Assembly: GCA_023375675.1 (NCBI GenBank)
Contig: JALQBC010000039.1
Span: forward strand, 248,001 to 312,000
DNA: 64,000 bases
Reading direction: 5' to 3'
DNA from: Cytospora piceicola
Lineage: Eukaryota > Ascomycota > Sordariomycetes > Diaporthales > Cytosporaceae
The translations under genes and the position numbers were made by a program. The notes beneath the pieces are model-generated. The model searched no databases, was not told the DNA's origin, and saw nothing but the letters and a program-made list of their open reading frames with translations. The number at the start of each line of letters is the position of its first letter. Positions within the stretch are counted from its first letter, which is position 1. Shown in pieces: positions 22,385 to 35,803 of the stretch.

Positions 22385-24949
22385 GGTTATAATTTTGAGG
22401 ACGAGGGAATCAGGGACGAAGTCAGCATGAGATTTTCGGTGGAGGTTGCATGGGTGATCATTGCTCGGTTTTGAGCCTGCGGTTCTTCTGGTAGCCGTCA
22501 ACAGTTGCTACATTTACTATCGCAGCATTTTCCATTTGTGGTCGCACGCCTCACTTGATTTAGCAAGCAATTCATAATACATGCTTCATTTTGGTCAGAT
22601 TATCATGAACCAATCCTACGAGAACTACTGTGAAGAATCAAGTACCATGACTAGCTTTTTGACCGGCAATTGTTGACCATGGATGTTAAGCCCCCAACGT
22701 ATATTAACACAACTTAAGGTGGGTTACTCAAGGCCATTTCCCCCTTCATCTGTGGTATAATTGAGGTGTAGTCTTGTTTTGGACCAGATACAAATATGGA
22801 GTTGAGTTGATCAGTCTCATTGCTTTGCACTTTGTTAAAAAATAGAAGGGAGGTCTCCCGTAGTGTATGGCCACCCCACCAACAGACCCCCACCTCCCTA
22901 TACCCTTGTGCGCCGCATCTATTTGTCTGAGATACCGCCCACTCGATCTGCTCTATGCTGGCGGGTCTCGATGGTGAGGGGATATGACAACCTTGCTGCC
23001 CAGGTGCTAGCTACCCTAGGACAGTTTGACTGGTTCAACAAGGCCCAGGGACGAAAGAAGTCGTAACCTTGGCAAGTTGGAACTGCACCGATAAAGGACA
23101 TGAGATTCCAGTCCGAATCTCCATATCCCGTCAGATCACTTTCCTAAAGGCGACTGGATGACATTACACCCTTGATGTGGCGGCGGTTGTATTGCATCTT
23201 GAATGTTGATATCATGTACTTGGTAGCCAGCGATGGTCGAGATGTGTTGCTAATCACCAAGAGTTGACCGTACTAGTTTCCTCGTGGACCTACCCAGAGA
23301 AGATATGTGAGCTAGCATGAGCGTCGTAACCGAGATTCGAACTAGACCTTCCGGAAGACGCCCTGCCCTCATAATTTGCAAATCGCAATGGCACTGTGAC
23401 AAGCAACATAGGCGTTGTTGAATTCAGGTCATCCATAAGTCTCGGTGCCATGTAACAGTTGAAGACAGCACTGATCAATTGCTGCGTCAGTCATTTGAGT
23501 GTGGGGGACGTCAACGAGATGTATGTCTGGGTCCCGCCAAGCGAACTCTACATATGGCTATGGAAACTTTGAAGGCTCCCAAGCTCTGGTGGCACACATG
23601 CATAAAGCCCAGTGCCTGCCATGCCTGCATAAGACATTTGCACGTTGCACGGCCTCTTCAGCCCAAGGCCACAAGATGGGCCTTGCAAGTCTTACGACAC
23701 TGCTTGGAGATGAGATCGAGCTTACTGAATCAACAGTCCGAGGTCGCACCAGCGGGTATTAATCCATGTCTTCCTGCGTTACCTATCAGCCAGCCTTCTT
23801 TTGCCACTTCCAAGGTTCAGATCTAAAATCGTTCATCACGCACTGTTGGCAGGTGTCACATATGTACTAGGTCGCATCCCCTGATGTTTGATTCTCACAA
23901 CCCCGAGGACCAATGAGTGGCCCAGGGGCTCTCAGAGGTAGATGCAGGAACGGTCGGTCAGGCAGAAATCATCAAGATGTAAGACTGCTTCGAGATCTCA
24001 TCTCTCTCCGTGTTGATGTTGGTATTGACCGGAGCAGCTTCCCAATCCGGTAAGTCTTGGCAACATAAAGGCATTTCATTGGCCAAATTTCGTGCGAGTC
24101 TTCGCCCGAAACGTACCTGTCATCATGTAAGTGTCCCGTCTGACTGACGATTCGTCCATAGTATTGTTGATCATCCTCTTTCCATTTCGATGGCATTTGT
24201 TTGTTATTTCTCTCGCCGGTTGAGACAGATGGCTGTTGCGTACTATGGCACTGAGACAGGGCCAGTTGGCCGGTTCCTGGCCGGATCCGGCTCCGACTGG
24301 CCGCAGCGAACCCGGCGGCACCCGGGAGGGTGCGCCGCTTTCCTCGAGTTTGCAGTGCACTGCCCTGCAAGCCCATCAATTCATTCAAACTCATAGATGA
24401 GATCTTCCAAGTAGCCTGGCTGAATTCGGATGGAAGTGTTTCCGCTGTAAGGTTCCTTCAGCTATGCCATATACCCAATCGCGTTCCGCCTTCCTTGAGC
24501 AGCACATTAACCGGGCGTAATGCGGCCAAGCAGAAAAGAGCCTATGAGAATTGATGCCACCAGGTCGAGCTGCGTCTCTGCACTGGTCTCCCAGGTGGTG
24601 TCTGCATGTTGCATGCTTACGCATGTTGTGGCTGCCTCCAGCCAGCCTCGGCACATGTAGTGTTACTTGAATGTTTGAGCTGTCAACGGGTAATTGGTAA
24701 CTGGCTTTTGGCTTGTGCCCCCCAATCTGCCGCTGCTTGCCAGGACAGAAGTTCTCCCTCTCCCAGAACAAGGAGGCTGTGCATAAGGCAGACTTGCGGG
24801 GGATTTCAGGCGGATGAGGGCAAATTGGGCGCTTCCCATACTTGATGAATCCACAACTCCAGATCCAAGAAGTTGACCAACAAGCACGACTAGGTGTTTT
24901 GAAACCACATTCATATTATCACTGCCTAAATATCTAAGCACTCATCACC
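22385..24949. other. Intergenic region between SLATT and HeLo-like genes
   Basis: About 2.6 kb. Frames at 23479-23826 and 23972-24394 overlap each other on opposite strands and carry no recognised motif. The last 100 bases should hold the promoter and leader of the next gene. Confidence 0.45.
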
Positions 24950-27900
24950 ATGGCTGACGCTATAGGACTTGCGGCGAGCGTGACGGGCCTTGTGTCTGCC
25001 GGACTGAAAGTCGCCAAGGGCATCGTGTCCTACATCGACGGAGTCAAGGCCCGCAAAGAAGAGCTGGCTGCCGTCTCGGCGAGTGTAAGGCACATGCAAA
25101 GCTCAATCGACGTCCTCCGAGATGCGGGGCCAGGCCTCTCGGCCAGCAATCAGGCTGCCAGCAGCGCAGCCGCCTCAGCAACGAGGGCTTGCAAAGAAGA
25201 ACTGGGGGCCCTGGCCGAATTCTTAGAAGGCCTTCTGGACTTTCCAGCACAGGAACAAGGGTTCGGGAGTTCGGTCCGGCAGCAGAAGAAGAAGCTGTCG
25301 TATCCTTTCCATCGGGAAAGTCTCAACAGTCTAGAACATCGACTGGACAGCGCCAACAATGTGCTTCAAACTGCCATCCAGGCTCTTGAGCTGTAAGATT
25401 TCGCACTACTCAGCTCGTGTTTCTATCATGGCCTGTATTGGTATCAGGGGTATTTAACTAACACTGCAATGAACCTAGTACGGTCGTGTCAGGCATTGAC
25501 AATACGGTCTCCCTCGTCAACTCGAAGGTCGAAAAGAGCAACGAGAATATTCTCGTCCTGGTATCAGAGTCGAAAGCTACCAACACGTACATTTCCGCCA
25601 TGCAGACGTCCCTACATACCAACAATATGATGACTACTTCGATCAAGCAAGACTTGCACACCGTTCTGCCTCAAAAGCAAGATATTCGAGACCTGGTGAC
25701 AGTCACTCAGCAAACAATGGATTCGGTAGTCACGGGCTCGGAAAATACCCAGCAGCAGTACACAGCACTGATGAATACGCTTCTCGCCATGAGGCGCCAA
25801 TCAGAATTGGAGGAAGCTAGTATGAGACGCATCGAAGCCAATATTGGTCAGATCTTAGAGGCGAAAGTGTTCAATGTCATGGGTAGACAAAACGGTAGCG
25901 AGCTGGCCCACCGTCAAATGGTATGCCATCCGAGCACCTCTCGCATTTACTGGGCAGCACTGACGATGTTATGGATATAGACCAGCAGCCAACTTGCAGT
26001 CGGCCGGCTCGTCGCTGCTCCAAGTGACCTGAAGCGCATATGTGATAAATATCGAGATAATATCGAAGACCAGGACAACAGCTCTACCGCAGGAGTGATT
26101 GATACTAATGATAGGAGTGAGTTGAGTGCTTCGAGTTACCAAGCCTCTTACCGTTGGGAATGGCAAGGCTGCCTCTGCCCACGCCGAAAATACTCCCAAC
26201 GCCGCGGAATCAACTTCGGTGATATCTCCTTGGCGACAGGAGTTACTACGTATTGCAAACACTTTCCTGGATGTCATCTTGCAAGGAAGGTCCCAGTGTC
26301 CAAGTCGCAATCGATCCAGTTATCCTATATTGGACTCCGGAGGCTCCTTTCTACAGCTATCGGCTTTTCTTTTTCGCTCAAGACCGGTGCTGGAGGCTTC
26401 AGCATGTGTCCAAATATTACATTACGCTCAGTTGTGGACCGAGATACATCACCAACGTTTCGCGCCTTGAATGTCCTCTCTGAATGCACATGCACCGTCA
26501 GGTTTGTTCCTGATGAAATTCGGGAGCAATTCAGAGAAATTGTCGTACAAAGAATCATACGACTTTATGAGTTCAGGAGAAGCTCACCCCGAGACACCGA
26601 TATCATAGGCCGATCAATTCTCCATTGTTGGGTATATGTGAGTTCTTCATTTCGTTGCAAGGGGAAATCGATTATATTGATCCCATGCTTGGCTCCTTAC
26701 TTGATTAGACAATGCCTCAGAATTACTAATTTGGTTTCAGGGTCTGGTAAAGTTCATGCGGTATGGAAGCAACACTGAACATAGTGATTCCGTATTGGCG
26801 CGTCTCACCCGGCAGCTCCTAGATGCAGGCGTTGAGGCTTCGCTGCACGATTCGGATGGCCAGTAAGTACATCAACTATGGTTTCCGATTTCAATCTCTG
26901 GGCTCCTTGTTACCAAAATACTGTGATGTTCTTCTCCTGCCCTTTGGAGAGCGGTACTCAAATCGTTCAATCTCGCTGATAACTACTCTGATGATCAATT
27001 TCTTAGGCTTCCACTGAACCGTGTACTCGAGGGAACTGTTCAGTGTAGTTCAACGCACTTTCCAGCTCTTACATCAACGCTTTTCTATGCCACAGAGGAA
27101 CTAAATGATCCTACGTACTATATGCCTTCCTCAAGGATGGTTATGCCTTCCTCAAGGATGGTTCAGCGGCTTTGTGACATGATAATTTACATGGAACAAT
27201 CACCAGAGTGCGCAGAAGGTGAGGATGATTGCATCCAGAAATGCCCACATTTTATCAAGAATCCTATTAACCAGCGCCTACTGCAGTGATATGCTGTGGC
27301 CCATTGAGCATGGCAATTTTGAGGCGAGATGTCCAAGAAGTCCGGGCTCTGTTACACCGCTGCCCTTCCCTCCTTCAAGAGAGGAACTTGCTCAGTCAAA
27401 CACCCTTCCATCTCGCGGCAGCCAATCTTCCAATATTGCAGGTCCTCGTTGAAAGCTATGACGATAGACCGTTTGGCCTCAAACATGACGACCTAGGAAC
27501 AAGTGTTGTTCATTACGCCATGCATTTCAGCGGTCGCATCTGTTTGAATGGTACGTCCTGGAAAGCATGTTCGAATTGTCCGTGTCTTGGACCTCTCAAA
27601 CTTCTTCTGGCGCATGGCTTCTGCTATGTTACCATAGATTTCGTGGTGGAAGACTTCTACTATTCCTCCCACTCATGCAGACTAGCCGTGATTGAGACAC
27701 TCAAATCGCGAAGGGAACGGCTCAAAGATATAGCTAGGCACAGTTTGTCTCCGGCGGATATAAGACGGTACAAACTGGACGCGCCACAGGTCCTTGACTA
27801 TTGGCTTTCCGAAGTTCTCGATGTCTTGGACAGAGAAGGCATATCCATACCGGCCAGGTTGATGAAAGAAATGTTTGGCCCACGCCATGACACAGTTTAT

Positions 27901-28857
27901 CACTTGCTGGCTGTTTATGGGGGCAAACTAACCCACTGCATGGCGGAGTGTTTATATCAGCACAATTTCCTCGACATCGACCATCCTGGTATCATGGGGC
28001 ACACACCATTGATGCAGTGTGTCCTTAAGAAACCAGACTTGGACTACATACTATGGCTCGTCATGCATGGAGCGGATATTTCAAAACCTGTGCCAAATCA
28101 TGCTAGCCGAAAGGACAAGTTCGAATGCAATAGCCAACTAACGATAGCACACATGATCTCACTGCCATGGGATTATGAATTGGGACCTGGATTGGAACCA
28201 AGCGAAATGGCAGCATTACAGCAGCTCTGCACTATGGTGGCGCCAATGAAGGTCCACGACCAATGTCGGTGTGGCTGTGTTGACAAAGGATGCCACACTC
28301 TAAAGCGTCTCTTTCAAGGAGTTTGGATTAAATCTTATTCTGGCAGCTTGGGTAACACGGTTTATTCTTCCCACGAAGCAGCCGCTAGACTGTCTCGAAT
28401 ACTTCAAGAAACATCGGTTGATTTCTCGCAGTGGGAGCATTCTTGCATTTCGGCCCTCCGGATCTTCACCTTTGAGACCTTGGGGTTGCGGCATACCTGC
28501 TGTCAGTTGTATTACCGGGCCAGGTACTCCCCGGACGAGGTTTCAGACATTCAGGACGAAGATAGAGAGGGGCTGGACCTTCTGGAAGATCTTATGGGAG
28601 TATTCACTGAGGAGTACCGGCGGAGAGGTTTGAGTTTGGAAGAATTTCTCACCTCTTGCTGGGCAACACGAATGGCTGAAGTACAGGCGGAGACGGAAGC
28701 GGCTCGGCTGACGGAAGAAGAGAGACGAGATGCGGAACGCCTAGGAGTAAAATGGGATACATCTGATGATGAAGAAGAGGTGGGGGAGGTGGAAGTGGAG
28801 GACAGGTCCTCACTGGAATACTGGGTGAAGAGGCTCGACGAGGTTGCACCTTTATGA
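24950..28857 (+). CDS. HeLo-like N-terminal / coiled-coil / ankyrin-type receptor-like protein
   Basis: Six exons: 24950-25392, 25479-25920, 25981-26631, 26741-26862, 27007-27218 and 27287-28857. The joined frame is open for 1146 residues and the ATG has ACCATGG context. Residues 1-148 (MADAIGLAASVTGLVSAGLK, then a KARKEEL helix) resemble the fungal N-terminal domain of STAND proteins (PigL_N/HeLo-like), whose relatives act at membranes in incompatibility. Residues 148-295 are helical and coiled-coil-like. A middle region holds a Cys/Arg patch (CLCPRRKYSQRR), HFPGCHLARK and GAGGFSMCPNITLRSVVD near 433, a block seen in many fungal ankyrin proteins. The C-terminal half has weak ankyrin units (TPFHLAAANLPILQVLVE about 660, GHTPLMQCVL about 860) and ends in an acidic tail. 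No nucleotide-binding (NACHT/NB-ARC) motif is present. Exon 5 contains a duplicated 7-residue unit. A sensor-like role is inferred. Confidence 0.8.
27121..27162 (+). repeat. 21-bp in-frame tandem duplication in exon 5
   Basis: A 21-bp unit is repeated exactly (27121-27141 and 27142-27162). It encodes MPSSRMV twice in tandem within the coding exon of the HeLo-like/ankyrin gene. The identity of the copies suggests a recent event. Confidence 0.9.
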
Positions 28858-29605
28858 ATTCCTGGAAAGATGGGGAGGGATACATGGTCAAGCCATGCAT
28901 GTGGACTATTGCAACAACTTGTGCTACCTCGCCAAAGGCACAGCTGTTTACGTTCTCTTATCAGACGTATGTAGTTGCTGAGCAGGCGACACAATGATGC
29001 TACATCATCAAATTGGCTTTCTTCCTGTCACTAATTATTCAAAAGCCTGTCTTTGATGCAGCATGAGAACCTTGATTGCCATCGGTGTTATGAACAGGTC
29101 ACAGGCTCTGCAATGCCGTGTACAGGAGGAGGATCACCAAATCCACGGGCCAGAAAAGAACTTGTCAGACAACATCAGTCGCAACTCAGAATTGCCCTCC
29201 GTGACGCCGCAAAGCTACTCAGAAGCAACACACCTGCCGGTTGGGGGAAGGATCAGGGACAATGAACCAATTCTCCGAATCCCCCGAGACTGCAGCCCTC
29301 GTTGCTGCCGGAGGACTTGCTCGCGTCCTTGCCCTTGTAGATATGGCACGGCGAGAAAAGTAGCAGAGCGCTGAGTATCGACCTTCAAAGGCGAGGCAAG
29401 CGAGCAGAGACCGGAAGGCGGCCGACATGGACGTGTCTTGGTCTGACAGGAGGCTAACGGACGGCCTTGGGCTCTTGAACGGGAGCCCAGGGGGGACTGA
29501 CCATTCCGGCGCTGCGGCTGACAACCACGTTCTGTAAGCTCCGAGATCGCTTCGATTGTGGCCAAGGTGGTTCAGCTGCATAAACGAGGCATATGCCGCA
29601 CCACA
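28858..29605. other. Flank of the retroelement
   Basis: The 3' flank of the ankyrin-type gene up to the target site of the retrotransposon. Base composition is normal here, with a sharp change at 29640. Frames at 29053-29581 overlap on both strands and are not supported. Confidence 0.5.
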
Positions 29606-29610
29606 CCATC
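29606..29610. repeat. Target-site duplication, left copy (CCATC)
   Basis: CCATC immediately precedes the TG start of the left LTR and recurs right after the CA end of the right LTR at 35970-35974. Five bases is the usual size for Ty1/copia integrase. Confidence 0.85.
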
Positions 29611-29776
29611 TGTCAGACGGCAGCAGGGGTGCCTGCGGAAATACCTCGGTCCGTATAAATAAGCAAGTTATATAATTAACTTCGGGATATATTTAATATA
29701 GAAATTAACGTACCTAAGCAAGCGGGGTACGAAATAATATATTAATATATTAATCGAGTATATATTATATATAATA
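29611..29776 (+). repeat. Left LTR of the copia element
   Basis: 166 bp starting TGTCAGACGG. Compared with the right LTR it differs at 22 sites, all transitions, with no gaps. Its outer (left) half keeps C and G where the right copy has T and A. Its inner end is mutated, so the terminal CA now reads TA. Confidence 0.9.
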
Positions 29777-32700
29777 ATTAAAAGTCTTATACGTTACGAG
29801 AGTTAATCGCGTTATACCGTACGTATACCTGCTTAAAAAAGAAATAATAGCCTATAACACTTTAGCTAGTACTACGGTTATTTATAAGACCTTTAAAGAT
29901 TAAAACACCTTCGAAAATTAGCTTAAAATTAAGGTAAAATAAGTAGATATCTAGCTAGCTATAATATAAAAGAAAGCTTAACTATCTTCCTTATAAGCAC
30001 TATTACTAAAAGAGTTCGAATAAGCTACCTTAATACGTTAAATAACGGTATAACGTAAAGCTTTAAGCCCGGCTATTAAGGTTTCGGAACTATTTATAGC
30101 TAGCTATATAAACTATCTATAGGTATAAAAGGACTACGAGTTTAATACGAAAAAGTAGAATATATATAAAACTCGAAAGGTAGCGGTATAAAGCTAAATG
30201 TTAAATTCGGTTATAAAAACTTATACTTTAATATATTACTATATTAGGGATTTAAATAACTAATACGTTAATCTACTAACGATAACGTAGCTAAAGATAC
30301 GAAATAGAGAAGCCGATACCTTAAATAATTACAATATAATACTAACGGTTTTAAACTATAAAATAACGTAAAAACGACTTATAACTTAAATTAAAGAGTA
30401 AGAAAAGGCGATAGCTATAGGTAATAAATACTAAATCTTTTAAGTCTTTAAAGCCTATAGCTAAACAGACTATTTGTTTATAGTATTTAGCTATATAAAT
30501 TATCTTAAAGGCTAAGTAACTAGCTATAAAATTATTAACTAGTTGAAAATAAATAATAGTAGTTTTAATTATATCTATACGATAACAGACCTTTATTAAA
30601 AACTATATTTAACGGTAAAGGCGGTCGCCTTATATAACCGGATAAGGTATAGCGTATATATAATATATAGTGTTTAGTATAGTTAAAAGAAAACCTTAGT
30701 AAAGGGATCGGCGGAATAAGGTAAAGGTAAGTTAAAAAGAAAATAAGTTTAAAACGGCTTAAAACGGAAAGAAAGTAAAGAAAAATCTTTACTTAAACGT
30801 AGTAAAGCGTTATATAAGGTATATAAAAAACCGTACCGCTTATAAAACTACTAAATAGTATTTTTTAAAAAAGCTGTTTTATAGTTTAAACTATATTATC
30901 CCGATATTTTAATAATAAAGTAAAAGATCTAGTAGGATAAAGACTTAGCTTATCGGATTAAAAGGCTTAAAATCTAAAAAGTAGGTAAATAATAACTAGT
31001 ATAAAGGTATACGTTAGCCGCTTTTCTAATTAAAGTACAGATAACGTTTTAAAATATAAAAATCGAATTTATTTACTTACTTATATAGTTAACCTTATTA
31101 AATTTAAGCACGACTATACCTATTTTTAATAATATTTATCGGTTTATAAACGCTAAAGTAGTAAACCTTTTTAAATATATAATCGCTAAAAATAGAAAAG
31201 TATCTATTCTTATATAAAGAAACGTCGATATTAAAGTATAAAGAGATAATAGCTTAAAGGTATTTAAAGTTAAAAATATAGCTTTTTATAAGAGATTCGT
31301 ATATAACTTAATACTACTTAACTAGTTTTAAAAGAAAGGATACTATTAGAATAATAAAAAGGACTAAAATACTATTAGATAGAACTACGATAACTCCTTC
31401 TTATATACTCTTTTTATAAAATATAAATAAAATATATTAAAAAAGCTTTTAAATATTATAACTAAGGTTACGCTCGGGGAAAGAACAGTCTTATTTAATA
31501 TAACGCTATAAAAGATAGAACGGTAGGTTTCGGATAAATTCTAGTATTTACAGCTAAAATATCCGAGGCTAAAAAAACTTAATAAGGTTATTAGCTTATA
31601 CCGAAATATTTAAATAAGGTAGAAGCCTTATATATATAAATATAACAGATATACTATAAGAAAGATAAAAAGATAAATATTTTAAGTTTTTCGAAAAGAA
31701 TTATAAGAAATCTAACGTTTCGCTTTAGATTTTACCGATATTATAAAAGACCTTAAAAGATATAAAATAGTAGCCTTCTTTACCTATTATAAAATAAAGG
31801 TAATATATAATTATTACTTTCGAAACCGGAACTAAATTATATTAAAACGTTTATTAAAATTTTTTATAAGAACTATAAAGAATAAAAAAGTAATATTTAA
31901 AACCTTCGAATACGATAAGGAAATCGTTAAACTATAGTAGTTAAAAAACTAGCTAAAAAATAATAATAACGTTAAAATTAAGCCTTCGGTACTTTAAATA
32001 TAAGTATAAAATAGTACTACCGAACGTTCGGAAGATATAGTTATTATAAAGGCGAAGTATATAATAGTTTATACAAAACTTCTGAATTTCCTTTAAAAAA
32101 AAGTAATTAAAATAGCCGTATATCTGTATAACCGGCTTTCGAAGTATATTTAAAGGCGATAAAAAACCTTATTAAAGAGATAAAATAAACTTATAGTTAA
32201 GTTCTTTACTAATTTCCGCTCTTAAGTATACTATTTACAGGTATTTAGCTATAAAGTATATATAATAATACTTATAATACGAAATAAAATAAAGCGATTA
32301 AAAAAGATAAACTTTTAGGCTTAAATAAGCTACCTTATAAGATATAAATCGATTAATATCTATAGGATATAAAACCTTTAAACTAATAAGGTATACGCTT
32401 TAAAAGATATTATTTTCGATAAAAAGATAACGTTTAATAATTAAATAAACTACCTATAAGATAATATCCGAAAGGTAAATACCGATATATTATAAGAATA
32501 CCTATACTAATAAATAATCCTATAAAAGAACCTAATAAGTATTTTATTTAAAGAGAAAGAAGTAAGAGATTTCGAAAGTAATACCGTTTACGTTAAAGTT
32601 AATATAGAAGCGGAAGTATATAAAAGCGGGAATAAAATAGTAAAAAAGTATACTAAAAAGACTAATTACCTTTTAAATAAAACGTACGTATACCCGTTAA

Positions 32701-34659
32701 CTTTAAAGGTATCTCCTTTTCTGCTATATAGCTTTATCTTTACGACCTTTATAATAAGGATAGATAAAAAGTGCTTAAGAGATAAAACAGTACCTTAAAT
32801 TAATAAGGTATATCTATAGATTTTAACGTTTAATATAGAAAAACTATAAAATTAACTAAAATAACGAAACGGGAAAACTATTATAAAAGGTATAGTATAA
32901 AAAGAGATAAAAAGGTTATCTTAAAGGATAAAAAGCGTAAATCCAGGTATAATATTATACCGCTTATAAAAAAGATAAAAGATATATAAACGAAAGCTAC
33001 TTTTAGTTTTAAAGACGTTTTATAAACGTTATAGATATATTTACGAAAACCTATTTAAGTAAGCAGAAAAAGACTATCTTTAAAGCTATAAAGAAATACG
33101 GTTATAAAAAGAAAAGATAGTAGGTATAACAGCTAAAAAGACTTTATTAAACTATATATAAGTATATATCTATAAATATAATAAACACAGGTTTTTTACT
33201 AAATATAAAGCCCGGCTAGTTATCCGAAAGGATTAATAATAAAAAGGCGATATAGAAAAAACCTATATAGCTACTCTTACTAAAAAGTTATTTAAAATAG
33301 TAATAACGATCGTAGTTAAGTTTAATTTCGAACTTATTTAGTATAATACAGTTAATACCTTCGTTAACGTATTATTTAATAAAGAGATTTATATACGTAT
33401 ACTATAAAGATATCGAAAGCTAAGGTAAGTCTTTTTACTAAAAAAGGCCTTTTATAAACTTAAAGAATCTTTATTATTATAGTAAAAAGAACTTATTTAT
33501 ATACTTAAAGAAATCGGTTTTACTTTAATTCTTTATAAGCCTTATTATTTTATATAGAGTAACGTATTAATCTTCTTTTACGTAGATAATATCGTTATTA
33601 TATATTAAAGTAAAAATAAGAAAGTAGTTAAAAAAGCTGTTAAATAGCTAAAGTTACGATATAGAATTATAAGTAAAGATAACCTTTAGTAATTTTTAAG
33701 TATTACGATATTTCGAGATAAAGTTATACGGAAGATCTAGTTCTTTTAAGTAAACTATATAAATAAAATATCGTTTTTTATATAAATATAGTAGCAGGCT
33801 TTATATAAAATACTAATAGCTTTAAAAGAATTATTACTATATCCGGATAAAGCGTTTATTATATTAGCTTATTTATATTAACGTAAAGTCGGATTAATTT
33901 TATATATAGTAGTAATTATAAGGCTAAATATAGCTTTTATAGTATTTAAGCTTATACAGTTTAATATTAATTTAAGGCTATAGTATTATAAAGTAGCCGA
34001 CCGGGTTTTAATATATCTTACTTAAATATTAGCCTTTACTTTCGAATTAAGAAAAACAGACTTTTTTAAAGTATAAAATAACTTATCTTTTACCGATAAC
34101 AGCTTAAACTATCGAAGTTTATAAATATACGTAATAAAATTATTTAGTAAATATATCGGATAAAGGGCGAATAAGTAAAATACTGTAACTACCTTTACTA
34201 TAAAGGCTAAGTTACTCTTTTTTACTTAAATATTAAAAGAAGCCCTCTTTTAGTATCGGCTTATATAAAAACTAAAGGTTTAGTTTAATTAGTAAACTAT
34301 TTAGCTATAATATAATAATATATAAACGATTAAGTTAGTAAATAAAAAGATTACTTAGCTTAATATAAAACTTCGCTATATAAATATATATAATTACTAG
34401 CTATAGTAAAAAGTTTAATAAAGATACCTATATATTAATTACGCTAATACTTTAAATATAGTTATTAATAAACTAACTAAAGTACTTTTTATTATTAACT
34501 ATTAAAAGTTTATTACTTAACTTAAGTTAGTTAATATCGAAGATAAAATTCGAAAATAATAAATAAAAGACTTAAAAAACGATATAATTAATAAGCTAAA
34601 AGACTTACTAATCTAATATAAATATATAAAAGTATATATTACAGAATTAGAAAAAAAAA

Positions 34660-35803
34660 GAAAGTTATAAAGTACGCCGGCCTATATATAAAAGCGTTTA
34701 AATTATATTATATTATTTTTAAGTAAACTATTATACTTAAAGTCGGCAGCCTTTTCTTTATAACTAAATTACCGATTAAAAGTAAAGGTTTAAAAAGGCC
34801 TTTTACTTTTATATAGCTTTAATAGCTATAATATTAGTAAAAAAGGTATATATATAACGATATACCTTTTTTACCTTATTTTTATCGGTTTAAACGCCTT
34901 TTCGAATTCTTTTATAAAGAAAATCGAAAGTATAAACTTTAAGCTTTATATTAACCGGTATAAAAAGGTACGTATAGCTAACCTATATATACCGCGTATA
35001 CGCCTTTATACGACCTTTAGCTTAGTTATAATAGAAGTTTATAAACCTTTAATACGTTTATTAGTAAGCGTAACGCTAGTAAAATATAATACAGATCCCG
35101 GTAGATCGTATTATATATAAAGTATAAAGAGTAGTCGGAGGCTATAGCTAGCTTTCGACCTTTTTATTTCTTTAAAATAAAGATATTAGCAGATAATTTA
35201 GTAAAAGGAACTATAAAAAAAATATTTATAGTAGGCTTTATATTAGCTTTACCTTTACTTTTACTTTTATTCTCGTTTTCTTTTTTATTTTCGTTTTTAA
35301 CCTTATTTTTATCTTTATCTATATTTTTATCTTTATTTTTATCTTTATCGTTATCGTTATTATTTAAACAGATAATAGTATTATTAAGCTATATACTAAT
35401 TAAAAAAAATATAAAAGATAAAGATATAAGAAGATATATAAAGGTAGCCTGCTTTAAAGTAAGGCTTAACTTAATAAAGAATATATCGTTAGCTATCTCG
35501 GTTACTTCTTTTTTAAAATAAAAAGGTATTATATAAACGATTAAAAAAAAACGTATAAAAAAGATTATTAAAGCCTTACTAGTTATTATTACTACTACTA
35601 CTATAGTAATAGTAATAGTAATAATAACTACGTAATAGTAAATAAAAGGAAAAGAAGCGTGTTTTATAAATAATACTACTAAATATAGTTAGCTATATAG
35701 CTATAATAGACCTTACTTACCTTATCTTTTTATAAAAGTTAATACCTTAAGAAAAGGGCTTACGTAAAAAAACCTATTTATAGATAGCTTCTTTTAAAGG
35801 GTA
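34660..35803. other. Element 3' region without recognisable domain
   Basis: About 1.1 kb between the RNase H-like relic and the right LTR. It has runs of TTTATCTTTATC-type repeats at about 35250-35360 and an imperfect palindrome of TTATTACTACTAC against its complement near 35582-35627. I cannot assign it to pol. It may be a long 3' untranslated part of the element or another inserted repeat. Confidence 0.5.

Noticed and set aside
23058..23067. AAGTCGTAAC resembling the 3' end of small-subunit rRNA
   Set aside because: Only about ten bases match and the flanks are unrelated; no rRNA gene.
23317..23345. GATTCGAAC-like T-arm suggesting a tRNA
   Set aside because: The bases beside the loop cannot pair and no acceptor or anticodon stem could be found.
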